DNA of 64,000 nt from Pleurocapsa minor HA4230-MV1 (GCA_019359095.1 JAHHHZ010000036.1:538791-602790), one strand, 5' to 3'; counted from the first letter of the stretch, positions 54,185-63,123 are shown. Translations and numbers: made by a program. The notes: a model not told the origin generated them from the sequence alone.

Positions 54185-57010
54185 ATGACTAAATCCCAAC
54201 GTCCCCAGGTGTTTATTGAGAAAATTATGCCTGTAAAACTCCTCAACGAGCAGGTATATTACGAACACGGGGGAAATCCTTTTAAGGGTTTACATCGTTG
54301 GTATTCTCGCAAGCCTTTATCTTTTTCTCGCGCTTCTGTTTTGGCTTCACTTTTACCAGCAGATATTTCGATGGAAGAGTTTGAATATTTGTTGGGTTTA
54401 CATCCAGAAAAAGAGGGAATAAATGTCAAGAGAAAAGAAGCAATTAAATTATATAAAACTCCTCCTTCAAGTTTAGTAATTGAGAAATTAGAAGAGTATT
54501 GCGATCGCATTTGGGGTAAAAGAAAGCCTGTAGTTTTGGATGCCTTCGCTGGTGGAGGAAGTATTCCTTTTGAAGCAGCTAGATATGGTTTAAATGTGCT
54601 GGCTTCTGACTTAAATCCTGTGGCTGTGGTGACTATGAAAGCAGCAATGGAATTTCCCCTTAAGTTTGGGGCGGATTTACAGCAGGATATTGATAAGTGG
54701 GTGAAGTTTGTTGGTGATGAAGCAGAGAAAAGATTAGCCGAATTTTTCCCTTCTTCTAATTCCCCACTTTCTAAGGGGGGCAAGGGGGGATCTGAACAAG
54801 TACAGAATTATCTTTGGGCGCATACGGTTGTTTGTCCTCATTGCGAGTCGGTTGTGCCTCTAAGTCCTAATTGGTGGTTGAGTAAAGCTAGCAACTATGC
54901 AGGAAAAGGTCAAGAAAGAAAAGTTACGAGTGATTGGTATGCAGTAAAACCGATTCCTAATCTTGAAAATAACAGAGTTGATTTTGAATTAATTAGAGGA
55001 AGTAAAGGAAAAGGTACAACAATTGAAACTGATGAAGGTGAATACGATCCAGATACTACAACCACTATCAGTAGAGGTGTTGGTAAATGTCCTAATTGCA
55101 CCAGCGTAATTGAAGATGATGTTATTAAATTTCAAGCAAAATTATCGGGTTTAGGTCATCAATTGTATGCAGTTGCTTACAAGGAAGGAAAAGGCGGTTT
55201 ACAATTCAGAATTCCTACGGATTTCGATTTAGATGGTGTTGCTAAAGCTGAAGCGTATATCAAAGAGAAATTAGCATTTTTTGAAAATAATAATATTCTT
55301 CCCGAAGAAGAAAGATTTGATGGTTACGCAGACAGATGTATAGCTTATGGTTTGAATAAAAGTTTAGATTATTTCAATCCGCGTCAGCTTTTGACTCTTG
55401 TTACCTATGTAGAAATTATCAACGAGGCAAAATCTAAGTTACATATAGAATATGAACCAGAAAAAGTAGAAGCGATCGCAACTTATTTGGCTTTAGTTTG
55501 CGATCGATGTGTAGATTATGAGTGTAGATTATCACAGTGGCATTCTTCTCACCCTGGTGCTGCAAGAGCTTCTGCACAACATTCATTGAATCTCATGTGG
55601 AACTACCCAGAATTCAACGGAGCAAATGAGCTGTGGTCTTGGTGTGCTAAAGCTCTGATCCCAGACTACTCAAAACTATGCATTTATTTCAATACAAAAT
55701 TTGACCCAGCAGCCATTCCAGGATTAGGTCAATACAACCCAAAATCTATCCAAGTTAATGCTTCCTCAGCCGATAACCTTTTTCACATCCCCGATCGCTC
55801 TGTAGATACAATAGTAACTGACCCTCCTTACTATTCAACCATTCAATACGCCGAACTTTCAGACTTTTTCTATGTCTGGATGAAACGCACAGTCGGCGAT
55901 ATCTTCCCCGATTTATTCTACTCAGAACTTACCGATAAAGACAGAGAAGCCGTTGCTAATCCTTCTCGCTTCCGTAACATGGGTGCATCTCCAGAAGAAC
56001 TAGCCAAACAAGACTACGAAGCCAAGATGCAACTGGTATTTAGCGAATATTATCGCGTCTTACGAGATGATGGCGTAATGACAGTTCAATTTAACCATAA
56101 AGAATCTGGTGCGTGGGATGTGCTAACTAAATCCTTGATCGATGCTGGCTTTGAAATTACTGCATCTTGGTCGGTTAGTACCGAAAACCCTCAAAATCTC
56201 CACCAAGCTAAGAAAAACTCCGTTTCTAGTACCGTCCTTTTAGTCTGTCGCAAACGAGATCCTCATGCCGAACAAGCTTGGTGGGATGATTTGCGTCCTG
56301 AAGTTGCCAACCTCGTCGAACAACGCGCCCCCGAATTTGAAGAGAATGAGATTTCGGGTATTGATTTGTATCTTAGTGCTTTTGGCCCCGCTCTCAATGT
56401 CTTTTCTCGTGCCTATCCTATCCTAGATAGTAGCGGTGAAGAAGTGCGCCCCGAAGTCGCTTTTGCTGAAGCTAGAAAAGCCATAGCTAACTATCGTTTC
56501 CGCAAACTGGTACAAACCGACACCGCAGGTTTCGATCCCCTCACTCAATGGTATCTCCTCGCCTGGGATGCTTTCAAAGCCCGCGAATTCCCTTTCGATG
56601 AAGCCAGACAACTAGCTTTAGCTATTGGTGGTTTTGACGTAAACGATTTAGCCAAAACTTACAAACTGCTTGCTTCCAAAAGCGGTAGCTGTACTATTCT
56701 CACCCCAAAACAAAGACACAAAAAACGGGCATTTACCGCCGATGCCGATAACTTTTCCAATCTTTATTTGGTCGATGCTTTTCATGCGATTATTGCCATT
56801 TACGAAGAAGAACAAAACCCCCAATTAGTGAGGAACTTCATGCAAAAAACGGGGTTAAATAATAATGATATGCTGATGAAAACCCTGGAAATTGCTTTTA
56901 AAGTAATTCCCAAAAGTACCGATGAACATAAAACTTTAATTTCTTTGTGGTTGTCAATGGATGAGATTAAAGCCAAGGTAGTTTATGAACAGACCAAGCT
57001 ATCTCTATAG
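54185..57010 (+). CDS. DUF1156-family adenine-type DNA methyltransferase (COG1743)
   Basis: 941 residues. The N-terminus VNEQVYYEHGGNPFKGLHRWYSRKP-like segment (EHGGNPFKGLHRWYSRKP) is the DUF1156 hallmark. SAM-binding motif I is VLDAFAGGGSIPFEAARYG (~119-137), and catalytic motif IV TDPPYYST lies near 544-551. These indicate an amino-MTase of the N6-adenine/N4-cytosine class. Two zinc-ribbon knuckles (CPHCESVVP, CPNCTSVI) lie in between. It is thought to mark self DNA in defence systems with DUF499 ATPase and SNF2 helicase. A PLSKGGKGG-type repeat is translated near residue 195. The recognition sequence is unknown. Confidence 0.93.
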   Translation: MTKSQRPQVFIEKIMPVKLLNEQVYYEHGGNPFKGLHRWYSRKPLSFSRASVLASLLPADISMEEFEYLLGLHPEKEGINVKRKEAIKLYKTPPSSLVIEKLEEYCDRIWGKRKPVVLDAFAGGGSIPFEAARYGLNVLASDLNPVAVVTMKAAMEFPLKFGADLQQDIDKWVKFVGDEAEKRLAEFFPSSNSPLSKGGKGGSEQVQNYLWAHTVVCPHCESVVPLSPNWWLSKASNYAGKGQERKVTSDWYAVKPIPNLENNRVDFELIRGSKGKGTTIETDEGEYDPDTTTTISRGVGKCPNCTSVIEDDVIKFQAKLSGLGHQLYAVAYKEGKGGLQFRIPTDFDLDGVAKAEAYIKEKLAFFENNNILPEEERFDGYADRCIAYGLNKSLDYFNPRQLLTLVTYVEIINEAKSKLHIEYEPEKVEAIATYLALVCDRCVDYECRLSQWHSSHPGAARASAQHSLNLMWNYPEFNGANELWSWCAKALIPDYSKLCIYFNTKFDPAAIPGLGQYNPKSIQVNASSADNLFHIPDRSVDTIVTDPPYYSTIQYAELSDFFYVWMKRTVGDIFPDLFYSELTDKDREAVANPSRFRNMGASPEELAKQDYEAKMQLVFSEYYRVLRDDGVMTVQFNHKESGAWDVLTKSLIDAGFEITASWSVSTENPQNLHQAKKNSVSSTVLLVCRKRDPHAEQAWWDDLRPEVANLVEQRAPEFEENEISGIDLYLSAFGPALNVFSRAYPILDSSGEEVRPEVAFAEARKAIANYRFRKLVQTDTAGFDPLTQWYLLAWDAFKAREFPFDEARQLALAIGGFDVNDLAKTYKLLASKSGSCTILTPKQRHKKRAFTADADNFSNLYLVDAFHAIIAIYEEEQNPQLVRNFMQKTGLNNNDMLMKTLEIAFKVIPKSTDEHKTLISLWLSMDEIKAKVVYEQTKLSL
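54760..54794 (+). repeat. In-frame PLSKGGKGG-type repeat inside methyltransferase gene
   Basis: TCCCCACTTTCTAAGGGGGG followed by CAAGGGGGGATC, read as NSPLSKGGKGGS. Same family as the 2650-2736 insert in the first NRPS gene (PLSKGGLRG). Confidence 0.85.
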
Positions 57011-57048
57011 CTAATTTTGAACTTTGAATTTTGAGCTTTGAATTGAAG
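57011..57048 (+). repeat. (TTTGAATTTTGA) short repeat
   Basis: Inverted-orientation copy of the ATTCAAA family immediately after the methyltransferase stop codon and before the VapBC pair. Confidence 0.85.
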
Positions 57049-57096
57049 TACAGCGACTATTGCATAATAGAAATATAAGTTAGAAAAGCGATCGCC

Positions 57097-57342
57097 ATGA
57101 AAGTCAAAGGAATTATTCAAGGTAAGACAATTCAGCTATCAGAAGAAGTTAGTGTTCCTGACGGTACAGAAGTTATGGTAGAAATTCCCGATCATCCAAA
57201 AATGAGTGAAGAACAGAGAAGAGAAAAACTAAAGCAATTTTCAGCAATTCCACATCAAGACACAGAAGAATTAGTTGCTGTTTTGACAGAGTTAGAAAAG
57301 GAACGAAATGAAAAAATAAGAGGCGAATTGAATACTTTATAG
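57097..57342 (+). CDS. VapB-type antitoxin
   Basis: 81 residues. The N-terminal strand-rich half, MKVKGIIQGKTIQLSEEVSV followed by PDGTEVMVEIP, resembles AbrB/'DUF104'-like antitoxins. The C-terminal half is a charged helix (EELVAVLTELEKERNEKIRGEL). The PIN toxin follows after 9 bp on the same strand. Expected to neutralise the toxin and repress the pair. Confidence 0.85.
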   Translation: MKVKGIIQGKTIQLSEEVSVPDGTEVMVEIPDHPKMSEEQRREKLKQFSAIPHQDTEELVAVLTELEKERNEKIRGELNTL

Positions 57343-57351
57343 GAAGACAGA

Positions 57352-57747
57352 GTGTATTTACTAGATACGAATATTTGTATTGCTATTATCGATCGCCATC
57401 CTCAAGCTCTAAACAAGTTTACTCGACAATCTTATCTATGCTACATCCCAACTATCGTACATGCTGAACTCTACAAGGGCGCATATTGTTCGCAACAAGT
57501 AGAGCAAAACCTAGGGATTTTAGATTCGTTTACCGATTTATTAGAAATCATTGACTTTGACCAAAATGCAGCTTTAGAATTTGGCAAAATTCAAGCAGGA
57601 TTGAGACGGCAAGGTAGACCAACGGGAGAATTAGATGCTTTGATTGCAGCAGTTGCCCGTTCTCGACAAGATATTTTAGTTACTAATAATACTCGTCATT
57701 TTATTAACATCGAAGGCTTGCAACTAGAAGATTGGTTAAATTCTTGA
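57352..57747 (+). CDS. VapC-type PIN-domain RNase toxin
   Basis: 131 residues, GTG start preceded by AGGAAGA. Classical VapC: YLLDTNICIAIID (Asp near 5), IPTIVHAELYKGA (Glu), TGELDALIAAVARS and DILVTNNTRHFINIEGLQLEDW (remaining acidic residues). Length is normal. Probable target is initiator tRNA or rRNA as for other VapC enzymes. It lies between the methyltransferase and helicase genes of the HMA-like system. Confidence 0.93.
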   Translation: MYLLDTNICIAIIDRHPQALNKFTRQSYLCYIPTIVHAELYKGAYCSQQVEQNLGILDSFTDLLEIIDFDQNAALEFGKIQAGLRRQGRPTGELDALIAAVARSRQDILVTNNTRHFINIEGLQLEDWLNS

Positions 57748-57851
57748 TACTTATCATGACAAATTTCGTTGCGTTTATTTCACATAGACTATAAACTGAG
57801 AGAATAAAACTCGATTGATTTAATAGTCAGTCTTAGACCCATCTAATTATC

Positions 57852-58325
57852 ATGGCAGTACTAGATAGACAAAGAAAAACACCTATACCAACGGAGGCAG
57901 ATATAGAGCTATCTACACAGAGTAGTCGCGTCTTAGCCTCACTGATTAATTCTCACAGTCACACTCAAAAAATCACGGTTGAGTCAGAAAGTGGAAAACA
58001 AGAATCGCTCTTAATTCCCGCTGTCGCCTATGAGCTTTTAATTGATATCCTGTCTCAAATATCTCAAGGTAATGCAGTTACTTTAGTTCCAGTCCAAGCT
58101 GAGTTAAGCACCCAACAGGCAGCAAACCTGCTCAATGTTTCCAGACCATACTTAATCAAGTTATTGAAATCTGAAGAAATACCCCATCGCAAAGTAGGAA
58201 AGCATAGACGGATTCTGGCTCAAGATTTGTACCAATACAAAGCAGATATTGACGCGAAGAGAAGTCAGTCATTGGATAAACTTACAGCTTTGAGCGAGGA
58301 ATTAGATTTATACGAAGATGATTAA
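57852..58325 (+). CDS. Excisionase-type HTH protein, orphan antitoxin-like
   Basis: 157 residues. The C-terminal excisionase/MerR-like HTH reads ELSTQQAANLLNVSRPYLIKLLKSEEIPHRKVGKHRRI. The N-terminal half has small beta/alpha segments. Proteins of this layout commonly precede a PIN-domain toxin gene and act as antitoxins. Here the next DNA is instead a TnpB fragment, so the toxin may have been lost or replaced. Alternatively it is a stand-alone regulator of the island. Confidence 0.85.
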   Translation: MAVLDRQRKTPIPTEADIELSTQSSRVLASLINSHSHTQKITVESESGKQESLLIPAVAYELLIDILSQISQGNAVTLVPVQAELSTQQAANLLNVSRPYLIKLLKSEEIPHRKVGKHRRILAQDLYQYKADIDAKRSQSLDKLTALSEELDLYEDD

Positions 58326-58334
58326 ATATTGACG

Positions 58335-58357
58335 CTCCCCGACCTAAAGGTACGGGG
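58335..58357 (+). repeat. IS200/IS605-type end hairpin
   Basis: CTCCCCGACCTAAAGGTACG then GGG forms a CCCC(G)..(C)GGGG hairpin directly beyond the stop of the TnpB fragment, as at the right end of IS200/IS605 elements. Confidence 0.65.
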
Positions 58358-58361
58358 ATTC

Positions 58362-58571
58362 CTAAGAGATAGTTATCCTTAGAGGGTTAGCCAAAAACCC
58401 GCTAGACACTCGCTGAAAATCCAGTCTGTGCTTACTTTTAACCAAAATATTAGCACTACCATTAATATCGCTTGACACCAAATACCTATCCTTAGTCTTA
58501 TACAATCCACGTTTTATCCTTTTGCCAGAGAATTTATTCTTTGTGGGGTTGTTTGAAGAATATTTAATGCG
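58362..58571 (-). pseudogene. TnpB (IS200/IS605-family) C-terminal fragment
   Basis: The minus strand reads KNKFSGKRIKRGLYKTKDRY then LVSSDINGSANILVKSKHRL and ends PLRITIS-stop. This is the C-terminus of TnpB proteins; SDINGSANI carries the third RuvC aspartate. Only ~65 codons remain and there is no start. No TnpA or full element is present in the window, so it is a relic. A guide (omega) RNA would overlap this 3' end in an intact element, but none can be asserted here. Confidence 0.85.
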
Positions 58572-58643
58572 ACTTCAAAAACAAGAGCTTCCCAACACTG
58601 TTTCTATGATTAAAAATTTAATTTAAAAACTATTCCAGATTCT

Positions 58644-58829
58644 TTACTTCTGAATTTTTTGTAACTGAAGGCGATCAATATCTTTTCCGGCAACAATGCT
58701 AACTTTACCATTTTTATCTGCGATCGCAATTGATTCGCCACAGTCTTTGTGTTTGGCGATCGCTTTATCTACCGCCTCTTGAAATATTGCGTCTATTTGT
58801 TGAGAATCAGTAAAATCTATTTGACTCAT
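58644..58829 (-). CDS. Small uncharacterised protein (61 aa)
   Basis: 61 residues, ATG start. MSQIDFTDSQQIDAIFQEAV plus DKAIAKHKDCGESIAIADKN reads as a helix followed by two beta strands (SIAIADKNGKVSIVAG) and a short helix. I do not recognise a family. The composition is protein-like and it lies alone between the TnpB relic and the helicase gene. It may be an orphan antitoxin or cargo. Confidence 0.55.
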   Translation of the reverse strand: MSQIDFTDSQQIDAIFQEAVDKAIAKHKDCGESIAIADKNGKVSIVAGKDIDRLQLQKIQK

Positions 58830-59001
58830 AATCAGTTCATTTAATAATTAATAATTAATAATTCTATTCCAAACATCGGGCTGAAGAAACGAACTCGATC
58901 TATGTGTTTAGAACAAACACACCAAACCAGAGATCGAACTCACAGGCTAAATAGTAAATAAAGCCTTGAATTGAGAGATAGCCCTTAATCCTTCTCAATT
59001 C

Positions 59002-62000
59002 ATGTACTTACAAGATCACTCTTGGCGCATTAGCTATTCCAGCAACGAAAATAACCCGATCGCAGATTTTTACATTCCTGCCTTAGAATGTGCCGTGCAG
59101 TATGATCGCAAGTCAGGTTTTTTTGGTAGTGCCATCCTCAGTAAAGTAGCCAGGGGATTGGGGGCGATGCTGCACAATCAGGGCAAGATGCGCTTGATTA
59201 TGGGCTGTCAGTTTAGTCCGCAAGATATAGCAGCAATTGAAAGAGGCTATGAACTGAGAGAGGCTTTGGCGTTCCGTTTAGAGGCTGACTTGCAAGCACC
59301 AGAAAACTTTGTCCAGCTAAAACATTTCGAGATACTTAGCTGGCTAATTGCTAATGAATATTTAGATATTAAAATTGCCGTTCCGACCAAGGAAAAAGGA
59401 ATTCCCATCGAAAGCGATCGCTTGCTCGATCCGCAGCATATTTTTCACGAAAAAGTAGGAATTTTTACCGATAGTAAAGGCGATCGCCTTGCTTTTAGTG
59501 GCTCAAATAATGAGTCTTTAAGCGGTTGGTCGGATAACGTCGAGTCATTCCATGTATATTGCGATTGGGAAGGCGATCGCGATTTGGAAAGAGTCAACGA
59601 AGAAACCTATCGTTTTGAACAACTCTGGAACGACCTTTCTCTCAATGTCAAAATCTTTGAGATACCAGAAGCAGTAAAGCAAAAGCTACTAAGTTATACG
59701 CCTAATAGTAAGCCCAGTTGGAAGCAAGAAGAAGAAATTGAGAATGTAGAGAATTCAAAATTTAAAATTCAAAGTTCAAAATTAGATAATATTCAACCGT
59801 CAATTACTGTAGAAACAGAACATACAAAAGCGAGTCAAAAAAACCTAGAAGAAGCAAGCAATATGCTTGCACTGTTGGCTAATCTCCATCAACATCCAGG
59901 CTGTTTGGATTTTTGCCTTAAATCGATTCCCATTCAACCTTGGGCGCATCAACTTAAAATATTGCGTCGGGTTGCAGATAACTTTCCCTGTAGCTTCCTC
60001 ATTGCTGACGAAGTTGGTTTAGGTAAAACCATTGAAACAGGGTTGATTCTGCGCTATTTAATAGTCAGCCAAAAGGTAAAAAGAGTCTTGATTCTTGCAC
60101 CTGCTAGCGTTCAACCCCAATGGCAAGAAGAGTTACGAGAAAAGTTCAACCTGCATTTTTGGAGTTATAACCAAGGTAAGTTTAAAGATTGCTATGGAGA
60201 GATTGCTTCTCCAGCACTCAATCCCTGGAATACACAGAATTTAGTTTTAGCCTCATCTCATTTAGTCCGACGCACCGAGAGAATTGAAGAACTCCTAGCA
60301 GCCGAACCTTGGGATTTAGTTATTCTCGATGAAGCCCATCACGCCCGTCGTAAAAGCCCCCAACAAAGAAAAGATACTCCCAATCGATTGCTTCAGTTGA
60401 TGCAGCAATTAAAAGATAAAACCCAGTCTTTGATACTCCTTTCCGCTACACCAATGCAAATCGATCCCATAGAAGTCTTTGATTTGCTTCGTCTTGTGGG
60501 TTTAGAAGGACATTGGAGTTATGGCGAAAATTTTTGTAATTATTTTTCTTCACTCTCGAATAAACCAGATAGCCATACCTTAGATTTCTGGCAAATGATG
60601 GCAAACGATTATTTTCGTCGCGGTGGGCAAGAATGCACCCGTTTGGGAGAACATTTAGTGAGTAGCGATCGCCTGATGGCTTACAAGCTTCGAGACACCT
60701 GGAAACAAGGAAAAAACATCGTCAATCCTAAGCAGTTATCTCAAGATACTCCTTTTATCAATGCTTCTCGCCATTATTTAACGGTCAATACTCCTCTCAA
60801 AGACTTGATGTTCCGCCATACCCGCGATACTCTCAGGCAATATTACAAGTTGGGTATTTTAGACCGAGATATTCCCCGAAGAATAGTTAGTGATAATGCG
60901 ATCGCTCTCGAACCAAATCGTGAAGTTCCTTTATACCAGGCAGTCAGTGATTATGTTCGCCATTTTTACAGACTAGCTCAGAAAGAAAACCGCAAGGCGT
61001 TAGGTTTTTTGATGACTCTTTATCGCAAACGTCTTACAAGTTCTTTTTATGCTATCCGCGAATCTTTGCAACGACGCTTGGAAGGAATTAACAATATAAC
61101 TCAAGACGATCTTAGCGATTTAGATGATGCTGATGATGCAGTAATTACTGGTTTGGAAGCATATTTAAAAGAACCAGTAGATCCCAAAGAAATTGAATAT
61201 TTAGAAGATTTACTGCGCCAATTTGAGAATACGGGAGAAGACAGCAAATTATCTCACTTCCTAACAATTTTGCGCCAAGAACTAAGTCAGAGAGAAAGCG
61301 CAATCATTTTTACTCAGTATACCGACACGATGGATTATCTAAGAGAAAACTTACAGAAGCTATATGGTTCTCAAGTAGCTTGTTATTCAGGAAGAGGGGG
61401 CGAATTATATCAAGCAGGACGGACATCTCTCGATACGGAGGCAACCTCCGCACCCGTGTCCTCAGAATGGCAGACAGTACCAAAAGAACAAATCAAACGT
61501 CAATTCCGAGAAGGAGACATCAAAATCCTACTCTGTACGGAATCTGCCAGCGAAGGATTAAACCTGCAAACCTGTGGGGTATTAATAAACTATGATCTAC
61601 CCTGGAATCCCATGAGGGTAGAACAACGTATCGGTAGAATCGATCGCATTGGTCAAGTTTATTCGACGGTTAATATTCATAACTTTTATTATGACGGCAC
61701 AGTAGAGGCTAAAGTATATCGAAAATTGCGCGATCGCATTGATGCCTTTCAAAGTGTAGTTGGTAATCTACAGCCTATCCTGGCTCAAGTTCCCACTTTT
61801 ATCGAACGAGCCGTTATGAGTGCTGATCCTGAAGAAGAAGGGGTATTACTAGCAGAGTTTGAAGAAGTATTAGATACTCCTCCATTACGCCCTGGTTTAG
61901 AAGAAATAGTAGCAATGGATGTCCAAGCCGACTTGACTGAAATCCGCCAACCTCTTGTTTCCAGTCCTATTACTCCAGAACAAATAGAAGAATTATTCAC

Positions 62001-62217
62001 CCATTCTCAAATATTACTAGCTGAAAATGTATTCTTTGAAGCCAAAGGCGATCGTATTTGGGAATTGACTTACAAAGGCAAAACCTATCTTGTAACTTTT
62101 TATCCCGAAGTATTTGATGAAAAGCCATCTCTCAGATTAATAAATCCTGGAGAGCCTCTATTTGAGAAGTTACTAGAAATAGTAGTTGCTCGACAAAATA
62201 AATTATCTTTTATTTAA
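59002..62217 (+). CDS. SNF2-family helicase with N-terminal PLD-like nuclease domain, core of HMA-like system
   Basis: 1071 residues. Residues ~15-215 form a phospholipase-D-like domain, with FHEKVGIFTD (HxK, ~148-150) and FSGSNNES (the following S/N motif). Only one HxK is seen, so catalysis would need a dimer. The helicase has LIADEVGLGKTIETG (motif I, ~333-347), ILDEAHHARR (II), LLSATP (III), ESASEGLNLQTC (V) and QRIGRIDRIGQ (VI). An ATTCAAA repeat is translated near 250-261 and a GC-rich palindrome near 806-821, between the two RecA folds. With the ATPase and methyltransferase it completes a helicase-methylase-ATPase set. Confidence 0.94.
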   Translation: MYLQDHSWRISYSSNENNPIADFYIPALECAVQYDRKSGFFGSAILSKVARGLGAMLHNQGKMRLIMGCQFSPQDIAAIERGYELREALAFRLEADLQAPENFVQLKHFEILSWLIANEYLDIKIAVPTKEKGIPIESDRLLDPQHIFHEKVGIFTDSKGDRLAFSGSNNESLSGWSDNVESFHVYCDWEGDRDLERVNEETYRFEQLWNDLSLNVKIFEIPEAVKQKLLSYTPNSKPSWKQEEEIENVENSKFKIQSSKLDNIQPSITVETEHTKASQKNLEEASNMLALLANLHQHPGCLDFCLKSIPIQPWAHQLKILRRVADNFPCSFLIADEVGLGKTIETGLILRYLIVSQKVKRVLILAPASVQPQWQEELREKFNLHFWSYNQGKFKDCYGEIASPALNPWNTQNLVLASSHLVRRTERIEELLAAEPWDLVILDEAHHARRKSPQQRKDTPNRLLQLMQQLKDKTQSLILLSATPMQIDPIEVFDLLRLVGLEGHWSYGENFCNYFSSLSNKPDSHTLDFWQMMANDYFRRGGQECTRLGEHLVSSDRLMAYKLRDTWKQGKNIVNPKQLSQDTPFINASRHYLTVNTPLKDLMFRHTRDTLRQYYKLGILDRDIPRRIVSDNAIALEPNREVPLYQAVSDYVRHFYRLAQKENRKALGFLMTLYRKRLTSSFYAIRESLQRRLEGINNITQDDLSDLDDADDAVITGLEAYLKEPVDPKEIEYLEDLLRQFENTGEDSKLSHFLTILRQELSQRESAIIFTQYTDTMDYLRENLQKLYGSQVACYSGRGGELYQAGRTSLDTEATSAPVSSEWQTVPKEQIKRQFREGDIKILLCTESASEGLNLQTCGVLINYDLPWNPMRVEQRIGRIDRIGQVYSTVNIHNFYYDGTVEAKVYRKLRDRIDAFQSVVGNLQPILAQVPTFIERAVMSADPEEEGVLLAEFEEVLDTPPLRPGLEEIVAMDVQADLTEIRQPLVSSPITPEQIEELFTHSQILLAENVFFEAKGDRIWELTYKGKTYLVTFYPEVFDEKPSLRLINPGEPLFEKLLEIVVARQNKLSFI
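59751..59784 (+). repeat. In-frame (ATTCAAAAT) repeat inside helicase gene
   Basis: GAATTCAAAATTTAAAATTC then AAAGTTCAAAATTAG, read as NSKFKIQSSKL. It is the same spacer repeat as at 51627 and 57011 but inside a coding region. Confidence 0.85.
61417..61462 (+). repeat. In-frame palindromic repeat inside helicase gene
   Basis: GGACGGACATCTCTCGATAC and GGAGGCAACCTCC with CGCACCCGTGTCC form nested hairpins. Translated as RTSLDTEATSAPVS within the second RecA-like lobe. Confidence 0.85.
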
Positions 62218-62619
62218 GAGCAATACAGCCATGCACCCTAGTAATGTTACTACTGGGATAATCCAAGCGATAATAACTGATTGCCCAACCAACTCGTGAG
62301 CTTCTTGCGTCTGAATCACCAATTGTTGCTGCTTCTTGAGCAAAACCGAAGTCGAGTTAACCAAGCCAGTCGAGACAGCTTTAAGATTCTGATGTTCTCT
62401 AGCCAATCCCTCCAAGACTTGAACCAACTTCGTATCTAACTTCTGTTGATTCTGCTGAACACCCTGTAACTGACTCTGCAACTGCTCACTAATCCAATGA
62501 GAAACATCAACCACTTGCGTTGTATAAGCCTCTGCTGACTCTTCCAACTCCATTTTCGCCCTAACTATCTTCTCCCCCGAACCACCCAGCACCTCAACCG
62601 CAGCAATACTCAAAACCAA
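62203..62619 (-). CDS. Coiled-coil protein with C-terminal membrane helix, probably 5'-truncated
   Basis: 138 residues from TTG 62619. It is a long coiled coil (~25-110, rich in Q, L and E: EQLQSQLQGVQQNQQKLDTK) followed by one transmembrane helix (IIAWIIPVVTLLGCMAVLLL). The 3' end overlaps the helicase stop by 15 bp (convergent). A stop codon sits two codons before the TTG, exactly where the relaxase frame on the other strand also becomes unrecognisable. The true N-terminus may therefore have been lost in a rearrangement. Such small coiled-coil membrane proteins occur near conjugation genes; function unknown. Confidence 0.6.
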   Translation of the reverse strand: MVLSIAAVEVLGGSGEKIVRAKMELEESAEAYTTQVVDVSHWISEQLQSQLQGVQQNQQKLDTKLVQVLEGLAREHQNLKAVSTGLVNSTSVLLKKQQQLVIQTQEAHELVGQSVIIAWIIPVVTLLGCMAVLLLNKR

Positions 62620-63123
62620 GGATTAACTAATAGTCAATGGTATGGACAAGGTGCCGTAATACTTGGTCTGAATGGTCAAGTTGCTACCCAAGAATATAAC
62701 AATGCCTATCAAGGGTTAGATAGCCAAGGCAATCCCTTACGGCAAAGACAATCAGGGAAAAAATATAATCCAGGCAGAGATATTACTTTATCTGCTCCTA
62801 AATCAGTCTCTTTATTGGGTCTAGTTAAAGGAGAGCAAGCAGTAATCCAAGTTGATCGACAAGCTGTTAACACTACTCTTTCTTATGTAGAGCGAAATTG
62901 CATCTTTACCAGAACGGGAAAAGGGGGAGTTAATCATCTTCAGACAGATAATGCCCTATTCGCTGTCTTCCAACACGACGATAATCGCAATCAAGATCCT
63001 CAACTCCATAGTCACTGTGTAATTTTCAATCAGACACAAGGAGCAGATGGGAAATGGCGATCGATGGACAATCGCGAGCTATATGAACAGAAGATGACCA
63101 TTGGTGCTGACAAAGCTGACTAA
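62617..63123 (+). pseudogene. TrwC/TraI-type relaxase domain fragment
   Basis: The plus frame reads NSQWYGQGAVILGLNGQV, GRDITLSAPKSVSLLGL and QHDDNRNQDPQLHSH, i.e. the MOBF relaxase with its three-histidine metal site. The N-terminal catalytic tyrosines (first ~25 residues) are missing. The frame ends at KMTIGADKAD-stop, where intact proteins continue with LYRAEL-like sequence. So both the start and the link to the helicase half are damaged. Relic of a conjugative or mobilisable element. Confidence 0.88.

Noticed and set aside
58335..58571. Functional IS200/IS605 element or omega RNA
   Set aside because: Only the last ~65 codons of TnpB and one end hairpin remain; no TnpA and no other end were found.
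48323..62217. DISARM or BREX assignment for the defence genes
   Set aside because: No DUF1998 helicase (DrmA/DrmB), no PglZ, no BrxL; DUF499 plus DUF1156 plus PLD-SNF2 fits the HMA-like type better.
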